64,000 bases of DNA from Mnemiopsis leidyi (GCA_000226015.1 JH154797.1:96628-160627); one strand, 5' to 3'; counted from the stretch's first letter, positions 14,315 to 28,591 are shown. Numbers and translations: made by a program. The notes: generated by a model from the letters alone, not told the origin.

Positions 14315-16302
14315 GGAAGTGATAAACAAATGGTTTAATGGTCAATTCTAGGATTATAGGATTCAAACAACATAATTGTTTCAGTTTTCTTAGCCGACTG
14401 TTTGAACTCAAATGTCAAGACACAAGACGATGTCAAATTCGTCGAGGTTGGAAACGGAAATCAAGTCGATCAAAGCCTTCGGCTTGACAAAATCCATTAC
14501 GGAAGCGCCAGCGTTCTTTGAGCGAGTCTAATTAGTGAAAAACTTTTAATTATCTCACGTTAAGAAACAATACTACACTTCATTGCTCAATTATAACTGG
14601 AAAAAGCAAAGACAAAGGTTTGGACCTCGCAGTTTTTCTAGAGCGTCGCGCTATTATCATGCAGTATATCGCAACATCTGTTGTAAAGATACTCTAATTG
14701 TTCTCAATTTACGGGTCACCGGTCACGGCAACTACACCCTGTGCTAAGAGCAACCAGTAAGCAAGGCGTGAAATACAGTAAGCAGTAACCCAGTCAACAG
14801 TCATGGCTCCTGCCTATGTCTGCTACCGAAGCGGAGCCGGGTGTCTACTTGCCAGATTCAAATCTATCATCACACCAATTATGATAATCAATTCCATTAG
14901 TACATCCTATAATATAAATTATACTCAATATTCAAATTCAAACATGATAGCTTGATCTCTCATACCTCAAACCTAGTCTATTCCATAAAAATTGAGCGCT
15001 ACTGAAGGTCATATACTAACCCACTATTACAAAGAAACTTACCAGGTCAGCCTGGTCTACCCAGGATGACAATGAAAGACCTCAGAAGCCCCAACACCTG
15101 TTTACTGTTTGTCCCTGTTTCAACTCGGAAAGTGCTAGGAAGAAGACCCTACAGGCTTGATGTGACGGGGTTAATAGGTCAAGATAGACACTACCTTGAA
15201 GCACTTGTCGGGGCACGTCATTTGTTGAGGGTTGAATTCGAGGTCGAACCTATTGGTACTTGGTAGAGCTGGGCTTTTAGGATCAAAGTCATTGGGGTGG
15301 AGGGATCATGTGTGCGCTAGTGATCAAGGGTAACGCGGACAGGCTGTTTTGTTTGCAGCGACTTTGACGTCAGCCCCACTGTTACCAGCGAATGATCACG
15401 ACATCACGTTTTGAAGCAGATCTACAAAGTCGTAGCTCGAAGTCGTAGCTCGATTTTGAAGTAGGTAGAAATTGCAAAATGTATCTAAGTAGGTTTGTCA
15501 TAGTTCGATCAAACTACAGTTCGATCAAACTTGCAGTATTTTGCGAAACGACAGCAAGGCCAAACGACTCATGATAGTCTTGACAATAGAGCCAGGTATC
15601 GCAAATTATGAAACAGTCCTTATTTTATAGTTTTATCATAACTTTCAGGATGATCTTTTAATAACACAAGACCCAAAAGAAAATAAATATCTAACCAAAC
15701 CTTCTGACAATGAATTGGGGTACCAATCATAACGTATATAATACCCCGTGAAAACTCTTACATATGAGCCTTGCTATAGTGATACTATTCAGGCATGCCA
15801 TGAACATGTTCATCACCCATCAGCTACTCTACAGCTAGGTTCTACTTTTACTACGAAGAGTGAGATGCATCTGTATAGATTTTAAGGGTTTTATACATGA
15901 AAAATATTATGAGCTTAGTACGACTCACAGCAGTCATCCCTTGATGAAATCAACTCTTTAGTTGTGAGGAAACATAGAGGAGCAAAACTGTTTTTTCAAC
16001 AGCTGCAGGGATATTTTATAGTCAGAGAATTTCTCGAACAATGATTCTCACTACGTTTCTATGACCGCTCTGGTGCGAATTATGCGGGGAGACAATAAAA
16101 TCACAGCAGCTGGTGATGATGAAGGATAAATTCACGGTTATAAACAACTTATAAAATTCGCTGTCGTATTCGTGAACATATGGTGTTCTGCACATAAAGA
16201 TCTAAAAACAGAAATAATGTACGCTCATACAAGATTAGTTCACATCAAAAGCGGATGGTCTTGTTTTCTTACTCTGCACTGTAATACTAGAGCTAAATCT
16301 AA

Positions 16303-16375
16303 GAAGCATAAACACTGACCATACCTATTTTAGCGAATGAAGCATAAACACTGACCATACCTATTTTAGCGAATG
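16303..16375. repeat. 36-bp direct tandem duplication
   Basis: Two essentially identical copies of a unit beginning GAAGCATAAACACTGACC start at 16303 and 16339. It is one of many recent short tandem duplications in the window and has no coding context. Confidence 0.85.
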
Positions 16376-19300
16376 GCTTATTTAAAATTGAAGCTTTGTA
16401 ATTGCTGTTTTAGTGATGTTGTAATCAGCTAACAGAGCTCAAAATTCTGTGTAAATTAAACCGATTGAAACTATCGCTTCATTTCTACCGAACATTATAG
16501 CACTCTATTTATACGTTCACGTATAAAGGTATATAAAATCATGAGCGTATGCCGTATGTTGCACAATGATGAATGACTAGAAAAACTTGCACGCTTGAAA
16601 GTATGAGAGCTATTTTGGATATTTGGGGACTGAATATTAAACTTTAGCCATAGGACTCTTCACTCTATCACTTAGCACTCATCACTGATCCCAAAAGCAG
16701 ACAAATCCAAAAGCAGAAACTTTTTGACAAATTCGCTGCAGAAGAGTTCCCTAGTTCCCCTTTTAAAAAGGCAGAGCTCATGTCAAGGCGTCCCATCAAT
16801 ATCATTAAGAAGTCCTTGTGAAACTTTTGCCAAGCTAAGAAAACAGCATTCCGAGCCCTTTAAATTCACCAATTCATCATTTATACTGTTATTCTTCAAA
16901 CAAGTTCGGTAAAGTTTCCTAATCTTTCAACAAACGAGAAAACTTTTTCTATTCACTCATTATCTATTTTTTTTTAATTAATTTTTTTTTATTATCATTT
17001 CTTATTGAGTTTCGCCTCGTGGAGACGTTCAGATATCCTCAAACAAATAAGTGGATAACAACGACGTAAATACAATGCAATAAGCAAAATCAACGTTCAA
17101 CATGCCACTTGCCAGTCGACTTAATTGCTAGATAATACGTGTCTGCCAGGACAGGGTAGATAGGTTATGTAGATTAATAGAGACCTGTCGTTAATGAAGA
17201 CCGGCAACTGTAATTGCGCAAACAGGGCAGGATGCTTTTATTATAGACCGCAACCTTTACTTACCGATTAGGGGTGCCACATTGATAGTGACTATAATTG
17301 GTATGGTTAATTCATCGATAATCTTTGTTTATAAGGCGATGTCTCTGGAATTTAGATATATCGAAATTTGGTTCTGATGAGTTGGCTTAAATCAGGCTCG
17401 TAGCGTCGTGGCCCGTTGGCCGATAGAGGGTAAATTTTATTCATGATAACAAGGCGATGTTGGCGAAACACATGGATGGAAAAACAGATGAGTTACTCAT
17501 GTTTTAAACAAAAGATAACGAACAACAAAACATGAAAAATTTGTAGATCAATGTTGACAACACCATGTTGATGTATCTAAATATTGAACGAGAACTAAAT
17601 GCTCCTTCTAGAACTTATAAACCGACCACTTGAACTGTATATCACCGATTGAAACGCTAGACAGAATGTTACACCACTTGGTACTTGAGCCGCATCATTT
17701 TCCTGACTTAGTGCTTGACGACAAAGGAACTGTTTAGAGGACTTATATAAAAGACTAGGAGTTCCCAAGAACGCTAGTGTTTTAAAAACCATTAGACTAT
17801 TAACGTTTTAACGTCATTCAGTTGAACAGTATCGATATCTAATGTGGCCTAAAAGGTAATGTGGCCTAAAAGGTACTCTCTTACTTTATGCGAAAAGCAA
17901 TTTTTCGGAGTTGTGTAAACTTGTTAGAATATTATGAAGTATTAAGTTTATAAAGCGAAATATAAGAGTAAGGAAACTGCATATATAGTCTTTGTTTCGC
18001 GATAGGCTTTCGGACTGCACGAATAAATCAGTTTGCAATCATACAAGTTTGCAAAATATGATGATAGCGTTCTTCCAAGTTTAAATTACGAGGCTTTTAC
18101 CATCTCCTATAAACGCTATACAAAATCGTTTGAGACTATCAAAATAAAAATTAAAAGTGGAAACCCCATGTATCAAGAAAGCTTACAACAGTTATCAATG
18201 AGTGAGTTATGAGGGAAGTATTGCGAATGAGCGAGATTTCTGCAAATTCATTTTGCCATACGACAACCATGGGAGGAAGCCTCTGACAAATCGCAGAAGA
18301 TAATGATAATATGTAATTGGAATGTGATCACAATTATAATGAAAGAGAAGTACTGTTTTTATTCAATCGGAACAGCTACATCGCACATAAGTATACCAAA
18401 AAAACTTTTTTAGCTTCACAGTTGCCAACAAAATTTTTTGCAAAACCATGATCACAACAATGATGGCTGAACATGAGACGGACTAAATTATCTTAAGCCT
18501 AATGCTGCCATACATTTCAAGGCATTCCAATGAAATGACTGTAACACTTAAGATTAGTTTTAATTTTCGGAAATTCATTTCAGTAATATTTTCTGGCACG
18601 AAAAAAGTGACCCGAGAATCGTACATTTCAGGGTTTACAGTAAGATACTTTTCTCCCAATAAGATATTAGTCAGAAATTTTGCTACTAGTATCGAGACGA
18701 AAAGGGAATTTTTGTGTGGAGCTAACCAGTGAGATACAGCATTTGAGGGAATTTAATTCACACTGAAGCTTATCTCAGCGAAGTTGAAGTTACATTTGTT
18801 AGGCAATATAGAAATAAGAAGAATCTTCACCGAAGAAAACTCAAGGCTGATTGCGTAATTTCGAGAAAGGAAGCAAGGTTTGACATAAGAAAAATAAAGT
18901 CGGATTAGAAGCATCTAATTTCAGCCAATCAACAAAATTAGTCATCCGATAAACTGTCAATGGCTTATTAAATCTACAGCGGGTAGTGCAAATGGGGATT
19001 ATTAGGGCGACACGTGCACGATATCAAGTCTGACATTTCAAAGTATTGTCCTTGGTGTTACCAATAGACTTTCATAGTTCACACTATTTCGGTTGTTGTC
19101 ATCACCAGCAAAACTAATTCTAATCATCTTATGTAATATGTATCATCTTACAGATTTTAGAACATTTATGGAGATTTTTATGACATAGGGAGTCCAAAAG
19201 ATGACAAAAAGACTTGAAATGCAATTTTGAGTGATTGTGATAAATAAACGATTAAGAAACGGTCTTCGACCCGAAATTCCTTAACAGTGTACTGGACTAC

Positions 19301-19587
19301 TAGATTACTGCACTATTAATAGTTCACTACCAAACTCTCGAAACTCTCACTAACCATACCAAGCACTCCACCATGATCAACAACTCAATAGTACGACTTT
19401 CCAAACACGTCTCACATCTTTCTGTAAGCTATCCCAACATTCTTGTAAGGAACAACTAATACTACAGTTACTTATCACTTACCAAGTATTTACTGGGTAT
19501 TTATATAGCACTTATCTAGTTTAGACTTCTGTAGTATGTGTTTCACTGCTTTAGTACACTACCATCACATAGCACTATGATCTTCGC

Positions 19588-19720
19588 AACACAATATTCA
19601 TCGTAATATTACCTCTACATCGCAATATTACCTCTACAACACAATATTACCTCTACAACACAATATTACCTCTACAACACAATATTACCTCTACAACGAT
19701 ATTATCTCTACAACGATAGC
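19588..19720. repeat. Tandem repeat, 19-bp unit (AATATTACCTCTACAACAC)
   Basis: About six head-to-tail copies of a 19-base unit occur, degenerating at both ends where CACAAC becomes CGAT. There are no unique spacers, so this is a minisatellite and not a spaced repeat array. It lies in gene-poor DNA. Confidence 0.85.
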
Positions 19721-22700
19721 ACATGAATGCAGGGCCTAGACATATTAAGACATTTTTGGTGAATGGCTGCAAATTGGCGATATAGGTGTGGATTTTTCTT
19801 AGGGTATAAAAACTGTTTTCTAGTCAGTTGACTAATCAATATATAGTCTAAGAACTTCTGAATAAAAATTTCGTAGCGGTTTCTTGAATGGGAAAAACAT
19901 ATCATATTTCATTCCAACCTTACAATGAAAGAATGAACGTAAAATTCGAATCAGAATTGTTATGAGACTTAATAACTTTCCGCTGCTACTACAAATAAGT
20001 ACCAATCAGTGCCAAGGAAATACTACTAACTTCTTAACTAAGGTACTACAGACTAATCAACACTTGACGGACTGATTCAGAGTCAAGACGTATCTAACAG
20101 ATTGAAGCAATTAATTATTCCAGTCAAGTAAAGTAATCACACTACAAATTCTACACACAAGCCAGTATAAAGTATACCATCGTTAGAAACGCAATTGCAC
20201 AATAATTTACAGTATGATTACATCAAGACTTGTAGGCATATTTCCGCAAATATACACGTTAAGACGAATTATAATGAGAGAATAAGAAAATTCCTGCTGA
20301 AAGTTGAAGATAGATAACAATAAGAAGTCAAAAAACGGTGTTCCATTTACCATATTCAAAGATAAACTGAGTAACGAGACAGACTATTTCGTTTTTCAGG
20401 TTACTCTTGCAAAAATGACTTGGGAATCGGAAAACGTAAAAGAGAAGTAAATCCCTGATATGCGAGCTTGTAACGTTCCTCAGACTGCGATCTGCACAGA
20501 TCATGAAAACATCTCAATCATTCATTTTAACTACGAAAAATTCAATCAGTATATTTCTTAGTATTACGATACGGCTGAAAGTAAGACGCCTTATTGCTTC
20601 ATTTGCAAAATCAAAGGGAAAATGCTATCAAAGAATGATGCACATGGAAAGCCTTATTGAATCATTTCAATTAAAAGTGATAGAAAAAGCCTTTTCCCAA
20701 ACCTCAATTTCATTACATGGTGCATCTGAATGGAAAATTCGACCTAATTAAGAAATAAGTTCCGGTAATGAGTTCCAACTGCCAAAGTGAGCAATTTCTC
20801 AAAGTTTGTAAACTGAAATAAGGTTGATGGATTGGAAGGGGTTCATTCCAAGTATCTACGACTATCTACGACTATAGAATAATACTGAGATGGTATAAAG
20901 CAGATCGAGATTCGAGGTGCAGACCTAAAATGAAGGGCAGTAGGACATAAAAGCAAAATAGGTGGCCGACATCAAAGTATCATAGTCACCAGGGAGGTAT
21001 TGGAGGTACAATCACGTTACAACAGAGGTCAACACACGTGCAGGCCGCGGGAACATACTGACATTGATGCAGTTCTTGCGTTCTGGTGAAAGAGAGCGGC
21101 GATTTGGTGTAGGCAAAGAGAAAAGTTTTGTAAGCAAATATCCGACCTTAAGCAGTAGACTTCACGTTCCCTTCGACTCAGTGTTCTTGGGTTACTGGGG
21201 AGGCCAAAGAAGTGGAAAACAAAACTGAGAATAAAAGGTGTTACAGTTGTTGATGTCCACATTGCGGCAAATTGTAGCGATTCGTCCCTGGATGTGAGCG
21301 GTTTTAAAGTTGATTCTGTTAAGTTCTTATCTGAAAACCTCAGGTCATTTTCGCTTGAACCGCGACCGCCGTGCAGTCTCTTCCATGGCATGCGAACACC
21401 TTTATTTTGTTTTAACTGCTGATGCAAATGACTTCAAAATCGTTTAATAGTGTGTTGCTCAATCGCTCAACAAATACTGATCATTACTTCTTATAACTTT
21501 ACGGGCTAGCCAAATTTCCTCACATCCGTGAATTCGATTCCCCGCCTTCTTGCTTAGTCATGCGTCGGTCGGGTGATAATTACTCGTTTAGAGTTAAACT
21601 TGAAGAAAGCAAGGAAAACAACACAACTAGAAGTAGAAATTGAAGAACAATAATAAGGGTCAGTAACACCAACTCCAAATCGATAAAATGAAGAAATATA
21701 TAGCACTTTTGTTCAAAAATACTTCAGAATAAGATAAATTGACCAGCAGTGCTTCGGACTTCGGAGTTTCCAACACCAGTCCAGACGCAAATCATGAGAG
21801 TGGCCAAAATACCAAAAATTTTCTGGTTCGCAACTTAAACAGTCCAGATTAGCAGGTCTAGACTTAAAACTTCCGATGCATACCCACCATATCTGTTATA
21901 TTACTAGCATTTACAAGATAAAAGACATTGGAGATTTGGAAAACATGTGACAGACTGGATAAGTCAACACTACTGTATTAGCAAGAATTGTGGATTTGTC
22001 CGCTAGGTCACTGGTAATCATCGCGTTTTCTTGCTACGAAATGCAGAGTTGACAACTTGTAAGTACTGTTAGTCATGAAACTGTATCATAGGAGTGAGAA
22101 AAGTAAACGGATAAATCATGTTCTCCTGTAACATATAAGCAATAATAAGTTCATTAGCGTCTTTTACGCTATCGCCATAAAAACTTCCATGACTTGTTCG
22201 TATCAGAAAGTACAGATAATAATGAACATTTTATGAACGCACAAACTCTAAAATGGCAGACAATATTCGGAGCGGGAAATCTTCCAGAATAACAGTTACT
22301 ACTTTTCAAATAGACGTTTGAACCTGAATTGAGAATTATGAGACTTAAAATGCCAATTATATTTATATGCCTGTCCACAATATATGCAAGGGTATCGTAA
22401 CATGAAATCGTTTCGAAGTCATGGCGTATGATTCGTGATGCTCGACTTGTTGATTTCCAAAATTGCTCTCTGAAATGCGACTGCGAATTCGCCCTCGACG
22501 AATGGGAGTTAATAATTGTTACGTAGCATTCACAGAGTAACTCAGAAAATGATAGCCAATTGACATTCGCTGCGGAGTTGAAAGGAAATACTTTGGCTTC
22601 TTACGAAAAATTCTAGAAGCGACAAATATTTGTTTGGACGTTATATAGGCTGCTCCGAATGAACCGTGGATAAAAGCGATATTCCCAAACTGAAGTTAGA

Positions 22701-23882
22701 TGTTACTTTGTGATTACATGTAACGTTGTCATCACAAAAAACAACCGATCATACAACTTCTAATGATAAACAATTTCAAACTCCAGAGCCCAGGCAGTCG
22801 GCCAGTCCATTTTGAAAACATGAACTATTTTCAGAATCAATAATTTTCAATTAGTCAATCAGTGTCGTATACATAACTCACACTAAGCCAGTCCCAGCTC
22901 AAACACCTGAATATACGTCCTCGATACGTTAATAGTGCATTGGAATCTGAAAAGTAAGCAACCCAAGGTTATCTTAGCACGTATACCTAACTCTTTTTCA
23001 AATTATTTCTAAATTATCCGCAGTATAATACATCATATATATGGTCGATACCGGTGTTCGTTGTTCAAAAGGCCTAGACCGCAAAGACTCAAACATGATG
23101 AAGCTAAAAGATAAATGGCGTCTGTTAAACAAAATATATTTGAGGATCAAACAGCTCCAAAAACAGTTAAGTAATTAAAGTTTAAACAACTATGACAAAG
23201 TCCTTAGCCTAGTATTATATGCGCCTACATTATAAGATAAGGCAATTATTTAATGCATTAAACAAGGTGCATGTTAATTGTAGCCTCGAAGTAAAGATAC
23301 TGAACTCATCTCAAAGTCAGAAAATATGTGGTAAAAAACGGGACACGAAAAGCTGCCACTGAATAAACTCGAGCTGATCCAGATAGGGATTATTTTCAGA
23401 TCTCAGGCAAATCAGTTAATTCTAAATTATTTTACCAATTGCTAAATTGTTAATATATATGCTTATTGGCCCTGCAGTCGGAATTCTCAGTGGTTAATCA
23501 CTGCAAGTGGACCATATAAAACCGATTAAACAATAACCACGGGCTATTGGGCTAACCTATAACTCTATAAGGTAGGACTACAGGTTAAAAGAATTGTATC
23601 AACTTTTCATGGCGTTTTCTGAAAAAAAGGTCTTTGCTAGAGTAATGAATGAGTGGCAGAGTGTTTTCCGTTGGCTGGCTGAAAGAGTATGCACTAAATA
23701 CAATAACATTAACAAGTATTCCGTAGAGACGATGATCATGCAAAATTGCAGATTGATCTTGTGACAAACGAACCGAGATGAGGTCAATGGATCGCCCCTG
23801 GTGAATAAATCATAAAGTGTGCTTATCGAATATCGAGTTTGCGATATAGGAGTAACTTATTGAACCTAGGTCAGTAATCTAA

Positions 23883-23896
23883 GTAACCATGGTGAC
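23883..23896. promoter_or_regulatory. X-box-like palindrome GTAACCATGGTGAC
   Basis: This matches the RFX-type X-box pattern (GTNRCC, short spacer, RGYAAC) with one deviation (TGAC). It lies about 340 bp upstream of the composite module at 24175-24360. Function is inferred only from the motif and its recurrence in the window. Confidence 0.4.
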
Positions 23897-24174
23897 TATT
23901 GCCCTGCAGTTCTAGATCAACGTTTTGACACGTGCGGAGTGGAACACACGCGAGGAAGACTCACTCATTTGTCCAGATAATCATAAAAACATTCTGAACC
24001 CCAGTATGGTACAAAATTAAGGGGCACCTCTAAGACAGCTAACATTAGCCTGGGGTCCTGAATGATTCAAGAGTTATAGTTAGTTAGTAGATACTTGGTT
24101 CGCACTGGGTGGTGATAACTGTTAGTTGGATAGATGTGTGAATATGAATAAGGTTGCCATTGAGCTCACCTAAC

Positions 24175-24360
24175 GGTTGCTGTGGTTACGAAATGGGGGA
24201 TAGAATCGGGGGATCAGGGTCACGTAGTGGTAAGTCGCCATAGCAACGTGATTACGAAGTCACGTGACCCTGTAAGAGAGATTGCATATGTTGTAGAGGC
24301 CATATCAAGTGTTTAAATTTGAGCCGAGTTGTTGGTTGATTGGCTCCTGACTACTATAAA
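24175..24360 (+). promoter_or_regulatory. Composite X-box / E-box module with CCAAT and TATA boxes
   Basis: In order: an X-box-like GTTGCTGTGGTTAC near 24176, GTCACGTA at 24219, CCATAGCAAC (X-box half) at 24238-24247, palindromic GTCACGTGAC at 24259-24268, ATTGG (inverted CCAAT) at 24339 and TATAAA at 24355-24360. The X-box to TATA distance is about 108 bp. The order and spacing of the first elements match the module at 29154. Such an arrangement would fit a polymerase II promoter reading rightwards, but no coding exon was found downstream, so the target could be a non-coding transcript or a distal gene. The role is inferred. Confidence 0.45.
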
Positions 24361-24835
24361 GACAATCCAGGTCATGATATTGCTTCACTCTAATCTTAAT
24401 AACGATTATAGATATTATAACGAGTCTATACTCAGATGCTCATATAACATACTTTAAGATACTAGTAAAGCGTTGTCACCGAAATGAATCACTGGATTAC
24501 TTCAAGTACAAAAAACGTAAGATTTAAACTTGTCAAAAGCAGTCTTTAATTTTATAAAGATGTCAAGTAACTGTCATTACCTCATTCATGTTTCAAGTAA
24601 GTATAATGATTATTAATTGCTGCATGATAATAAGTGATGGAAATGTTAAGAGACGCACGACAGGGAACATTGAAATCGCCTGATTTATGCAACATTGCAA
24701 ACTCTGATGTGGGAGTATTGGTGCTATTCGCCACTGTCAAGCTAAGATGCAATAAGATTATGGCAGTAATTAAGCAATGTTAACTAATAACTACAGATGG
24801 GGGATATAACAATACATGCAGTGGAAGTTAATGCA

Positions 24836-25060
24836 GTAGGTCACCAGAGTTACTTGGGTAAGTACTTGGAAAACTTAGGTAACTTGCGAATTCTAGATAA
24901 CGATGGTTACCAAGGTCACCTTGGTCACCTTGGTCAACAAGGTAACCGGGGAAACCTAGGTTTCCTGGAAAACTCGTGTCACTTATAGCTGCGACCTCGG
25001 TCTTCTAGATAACTCAAGTCACCCAGGTTATTCAGGTCTGGTTCAGTGGTTCACCGATCT
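24836..25060. other. Stretch dense in GGTNACC-type palindromes
   Basis: The motifs GGTCACC, GGTTACC and GGTAACC and their halves recur every 10-20 bases, with the densest run at about 24903-24945 (AGGTCACCTTGGTCACC). The AGGTCA half-sites resemble nuclear-receptor elements. The plus strand also reads as a short Gly-X-Y-like peptide (24797-24988), which I take to be a consequence of the nine-base periodicity and not a gene. Confidence 0.35.
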
Positions 25061-26367
25061 GGCGATCTAGTTGGGACTAGGGTCAAGATGAAAGTGAGTG
25101 AAGGCTTTAAAGAAGCTCGAGATTCACTTTACTTTATATTTAAAGTGATTACTGTGAATGCAGAGATGGATGGGAGGGGCAGTAACCACGATCTAATCAG
25201 ATTATTAATTTGTTAATCCGTATTAATAGACTCCGGTCTATGGACTATGCCATTAATTAGTCCAGAGCTAGTAAATTATCTCGTGTTAAACAATGTTGAG
25301 TAACTCGACAGGACATTGTTAGGATTCTCTAAATTTCATGTAAAGGATCAATTTTACTAGGAATTCGAGATTACGGCCAAAGTTCACCAGTTCACCAGTT
25401 CGTCATTGGATGCATATTTTTATGGAAAATAGAATAAAATAAGTTGAGATAAAGTACAACTACAATCTAAAAAACTTCCGAGAAGTTGGCCGGCCTGGCG
25501 CACGATGCAGATAATCAGTGTTCTGGATTGGTTCGCAGATTGTACACTGCAAAAGGCCCTTATATAACAGTAATAGAGGTTCTTTAAAACTCAGAGGCGC
25601 AGGGCGAGACTAAGATGCGACCTGTCAATCGAAGTCCTTTGTATTTTCACTAAAAAAGTGAATATTGATCACAAAACTTTATTAAATAAATTACTCGATT
25701 TTAGATTCGACACAAATGACCGGTATCATCGAAGTCTTATTCTAATTATACTTAAGTGTCTACCAATCCAAATATTTTGATTTTACCTAGAAACAGGAAA
25801 ACACCCTTCAAGATCAGACATAGTAGATATAAGATAACCATAAACTTCAAGCTTCATATGGTTAGTGGCTGACTAAAGAGTGCTCTATTAATTTCATTAA
25901 CCTTCCTTGGACAAGTTTATTCAGTGCATTAGCATTCCTTGAGATGCAGCCAACATATCAGAGAAATTATCTAGGTCAATCAAGAGATTTAGAATCACGT
26001 AATTAAAGAAGGCGAGTCAAAATAGAAAAATAGTTGGACAGCCTGAGATACGCAAACACTACACAGTACACACCAGGCAAGCAGTGAGAATTTGAAAATA
26101 TAATGGGAAATAAATTCGTCCAGGTTTTGAACGAACATAGCGGGATCTTAGCTGGATCTCTGCTCAGATACATAAACCCCGAACCCATCTTTGATACATA
26201 GACACACGGCTCTCAATATCTAAACTGATTCCGCCCTGGTGCACACACAGAAAATCAACCTTTACGCAATCGTGCCCTCGCAATTTTCTATATCAGATAA
26301 ATGACCTCGCGTGTCTCATAAATGTAAATAGTCATGCTGGCTGGTGAGTGGGGCGACTTCTTACAAA

Positions 26368-26665
26368 CTAGAGTGTCTCATACAGAGAAAAGTAACATTA
26401 AAGTCAGAACTGCTGTGAGACTTAAAAACTAGAGTGTCTCATACAGAGAAAAGTAACATTAAAATCAGAACTGCTGTGAGACTAAATAACTACCCGCCAT
26501 GCTACTACAAATAATCCCACCACTGTGTCTCATACAGAGAAAAGTAACATTAAAGTCAGAACTGCTGTGAGACTAAATAACTAGAGTGTCTCATACAGAG
26601 AAAAGTAACATTAAAATCAGAACCGCTGTGAGACTAAATAACTACCCGCCATGCTACTACAAATA
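26368..26665. repeat. Tandem/nested repeat, about 60 and 155 bp units
   Basis: The block starting GTGTCTCATACAGAG and ending near GCTGTGAGACT occurs four times, at about 26370, 26430, 26526 and 26586. Pairs are separated by a second repeated block containing CCGCCATGCTACTACAAAT. This is a higher-order duplication: a pair of 60-bp units plus spacer was itself duplicated. No coding potential is seen. Confidence 0.85.
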
Positions 26666-27283
26666 TCCCACCACTGTCTTGCACTGCTCAGCTTAGCGTG
26701 TCCAGGTAGTCAGTACGAAACATATGTCTTCATAGCGGCATCACGTGTGCAACACATACACCACTGTAAACTCAATATCCTGATGTTCTGCCCTACTTAT
26801 ACGGAGGTTTAACTTATTTCATGGAGCGGTTCAAGGTTAATGGGTGTTGTGACCGTGCAATAGATATAATAAAACAACTGCGGTCTTGACTTCGCTTAGA
26901 TGTACCATATATTTACAATATTACAGACTCTTTTTGCAATGAATTGCCAGCACATCATTAAATGTCGCTGGGCCACCGATCATGGCGAAGGCAACAGCAA
27001 ATTATCATGAGGTCGAAAGATCGGCGCTCTGACTCGATATCAAATGGTCGGAATTAGCGTAAATTGATCGGTATTCCAATATTTGTCATTAGCAAGCGTT
27101 TATCAGATTGATATAAACTACGCATAGCATGAACAACGAAAAACAATTTTAACAGAAATTTGTACTTCTTTGTGACCCTAAAAGCACGAACACTAAGAAA
27201 CTAAGCTGCATACATGTTGCTGGGAATATTGTGTGACTACTAGAACTGACCATCGTGCTGAACAGAAAAAATCAGCTGTCCGG

Positions 27284-27541
27284 AACATGATATAAACCTA
27301 CTACTAAAGTATAAAATATCAAACTTAACATGATATAGACCTACTACTTAAGTATAAAATATCAAACTTAACATGATATAAACCTACTACTAAAGTATAA
27401 AATATCAAACTTAACATGATATAAACCTACTACTAAAGTATAAAATATCAAACTTAACATGATATAAACCTACTACTAAAGTATAAAATATCAAACTTAA
27501 CATGATATAAACCTACTACTATAAAGTATAAAATATCAAAT
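27284..27541. repeat. Tandem repeat, 43-bp unit, six copies
   Basis: Units begin AACATGATATAAACCTACTA at about 27284, 27327, 27370, 27413, 27456 and 27499. They are nearly identical; the last carries a small insertion (ACTATAAAG). There are no variable spacers, and the sequence is AT-rich with no open frame. Confidence 0.9.
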
Positions 27542-27724
27542 TCATTTTGGTGGCAGTCGATGATCCGATGATAAGACGACATGAATATGGGTTCCAACGT
27601 CATATCACCATATTATATGGGGATATGATTATGGGTCCCCTGGACCAACAGTGATAGAACCAAGATTTCCTTTCCTATTATAACAATAGAGAGACAGAGG
27701 ATGCTCCAGTCCTATATACTCATT

Positions 27725-27815
27725 TGTATTTGTTACACCTGTACCGGCCAGGCTTTTACAGTTATACTGAAGGGGCTCCTGGAAGATTCTAGATCTTTTA
27801 ACGGATATTCCTATA
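27725..27815 (+). repeat. Dispersed repeat family, copy A
   Basis: A stretch of roughly 80-90 bp containing TATTTGTTACACCTGTACC, GCTTTTACAG and CTAGATCTTTTAA resembles 61227-61310 in the same orientation and order. The two copies differ by substitutions and small indels, including an insertion between the second and third blocks, so they are old. The family is unidentified; a SINE-like or MITE-like source is possible but no ends were found. Confidence 0.6.
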
Positions 27816-28540
27816 ATCCTATATTCCACCAAACCATTTTGCTATCCATTGCGACAGCCGGGGCGTATTCATAACAACTGGCACAGAAAGAAAGCAAGAA
27901 ATTAGAAACTTTCAGGTGACATTTTACCTCGACCACCTCTCAGATTTCTTGAAACCAACGAGTTTCAATAACCCGCCATGACAGATAGCTGATTTATTTG
28001 CAAACAATCTGGCGAGAATATTATACACCTGCGCACCTTCAAAAAATTTTCGGTCATCAACGAAGTTACTGAAATGTTTATTGAGTTCGGAGCGCGGTGA
28101 TTGGCGACATTATTGGTCAGTTATTAAAGAATAAACTTGAATTAAGAATAAACTTGATAAGCTACATTGCTCGGTTGGTTTCTGTTGATACCAGAATTAA
28201 ACAGAATTAAACATTCATAATTACTATTTCTAATGTTGGTGATTAAATAAAAAACTTTTGAAAAAATAGAATACCACGTTTCCATGTTACTACCAACAGA
28301 ATCTGCAAAGAAAATCTGAGCTCCAATAAAAACTGGGTACCGTATAAAGATATTTCCTGCTTGATAGCTCACTAACTTCAGATCAGTATTCAACATACGT
28401 CAACAACACGACCAACACGCCGAAACGACCACCCACTACAGCCTAATTCCCATAACTTTCCAACTACCAGATTCAAATGTAGATGGTATATTTACACCAG
28501 ATCACAACCTAGTTATCCTGTTACGACAGCTAGCCGACGT

Positions 28541-28591
28541 GTAAGTATTACTTATAATTAAGTAATTTAAAGTAAGTAAGTATTACTTACC
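28541..28591. repeat. AT-rich palindrome around AAGTAAGTATTACTTACTT
   Basis: Two related palindromic segments of the type GTAAGTATTACTTA lie 30 bases apart with an AATTAAGTAATTT linker. They could fold as a hairpin. There is no gene context. Confidence 0.45.

Noticed and set aside
15190-15290. Exon-like minus-strand segment reading NRFDLEFNPQQMTCPDKCFK before a GT donor
   Set aside because: Only one plausible boundary, no matching neighbour exons, and no family; kept out for lack of support, though it could be an upstream exon of another gene.
21029-21427. 132-codon minus-strand open frame in somewhat GC-richer DNA
   Set aside because: No motif, no splice-linked neighbours, no recognisable product.
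21528-21548. tRNA B-box-like GAATTCGATTCCCCG
   Set aside because: No A box, acceptor stem or cloverleaf could be folded around it.
24797-24988. Short collagen-like Gly-X-Y frame
   Set aside because: The pattern follows from nine-base periodicity of GGTNACC repeats; there is no signal peptide and the frame ends quickly.
27284-27541. Possible CRISPR-like array
   Set aside because: The 43-bp units are directly adjacent with no unique spacers, and the DNA is eukaryotic.
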